From JAYZDB01 sp036338025 (GTDB lineage Bacteria > Planctomycetota > UBA1135 > UBA2386), in NCBI GenBank assembly GCA_036338025.1, contig JAYZDB010000233.1:1-6039 (forward strand): a stretch of DNA of 6,039 nt, given 5' to 3'. Position 1 is the stretch's first letter. Every line of letters begins with the position of its first letter. Below, piece by piece: positions 5,895 through 6,039 of this stretch. Under the pieces are notes generated by a model, which made no database searches, had not been told where the DNA came from, and was given only the letters and a program-made list of their open reading frames with translations. The translations under genes were made by a program, and so were the position numbers.

Positions 5895-6039
5895 GGTACG
5901 GCTCGGCTGCTTACCGACGCCGTTCAATACCAGGCGTGACTCGAACACATCGAGAACGGCGTAGGCGTTGCGCTTGGGGGCTTCCACCATGCCCATGAAA
6001 GTCACGTGGTGCACGCCCTTGATGTGGGCATAGCCTCCC
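5880..6039 (-). CDS. Metallophosphoesterase, C-terminal fragment (ADPRibase-Mn-like)
   Basis: A minus-strand frame enters from the right edge and runs 52 codons to a TGA at 5882-5880. The visible residues begin GGYAHIKGVHHVTFMGMVEA, continue with NAYAVLDVF and RLVLNGVG, and close with PSRTLQLR. This is very like the C-terminus of calcineurin-like phosphoesterases of the manganese-dependent ADP-ribose/CDP-alcohol diphosphatase type. In that group a metal-binding GHxH motif is followed directly by GGY, then G-hHhhThxGhhE and NAYAhhxVhxDRL. The GHxH and all other metal ligands would lie just beyond the window, so activity cannot be judged. The gene converges on the membrane-protein gene and overlaps its last 15 bases (5880-5894); no terminator fits between them. 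The superfamily call is good. The ADPRibase-Mn subgroup rests on recalled motifs from a short fragment. Confidence 0.65.
   Translation of the reverse strand, partial: GGYAHIKGVHHVTFMGMVEAPKRNAYAVLDVFESRLVLNGVGKQPSRTLQLR

Noticed and set aside
5288..5998. 236-codon plus-strand frame overlapping the membrane protein
   Set aside because: It is Arg-rich with no recognisable features, and it is out of frame with the clear multi-pass membrane protein.
1..6039. Mobile element, CRISPR array, tRNA or rRNA, or defence system
   Set aside because: I saw no transposase motifs, long terminal inverted repeats, regularly spaced repeats, tRNA-like cloverleaf or rRNA-like sequence. The HD and BRCT genes show no typical defence-island partners within the window.

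Overview
This is a GC-rich bacterial window with six protein-coding genes and no RNA genes, insertion sequences or CRISPR arrays that I can see. The domain content suggests a planctomycete or close relative. The clearest sign is a BRCT + MerR-type helix-turn-helix + TPR protein, an architecture I associate with that phylum. The small multi-pass membrane protein and the large secreted LamG protein fit the same origin. This placement is recalled from family knowledge, not the result of a search.

Layout, left to right. (1) Positions 1-800, plus strand: the C-terminal part of a family 2 glycosyltransferase carrying an extra C-terminal beta-sandwich-like module; its catalytic part lies outside the window. 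(2) A 46-base convergent gap with at most a weak hairpin. (3) Positions 847-3033, minus strand: a large exported protein with a signal peptide, a LamG/concanavalin-A-like jellyroll domain and a long beta-rich second half of unknown function. (4) A divergent intergenic region of about 412 bases (3034-3445) with several short inverted repeats. (5) Positions 3446-5208, plus strand: a two-gene operon. The BRCT-MerR-TPR protein ends in a 4-base overlap with the GTG start of an HD-superfamily metal-dependent phosphohydrolase (COG4339-like). A hairpin just after the second gene may end the transcript. (6) Positions 5259-5894, plus strand: a conserved polytopic membrane protein of unknown function. 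(7) Positions 5880-6039, minus strand: the C-terminal end of a calcineurin-like metallophosphoesterase resembling Mn-dependent ADP-ribose/CDP-alcohol diphosphatases. It converges on the membrane-protein gene and overlaps its 3' end by 15 bases.

The only strong functional link is the overlapping BRCT-MerR-TPR/HD pair, which is probably translationally coupled. The glycosyltransferase and the secreted LamG protein both concern surface carbohydrate, but they sit on opposite strands and need not be related. I found no clear new defence or mobile system. The least understood parts are the second half of the LamG protein, the BRCT-MerR-TPR regulator with its HD partner, and the dyads between the two divergent genes.
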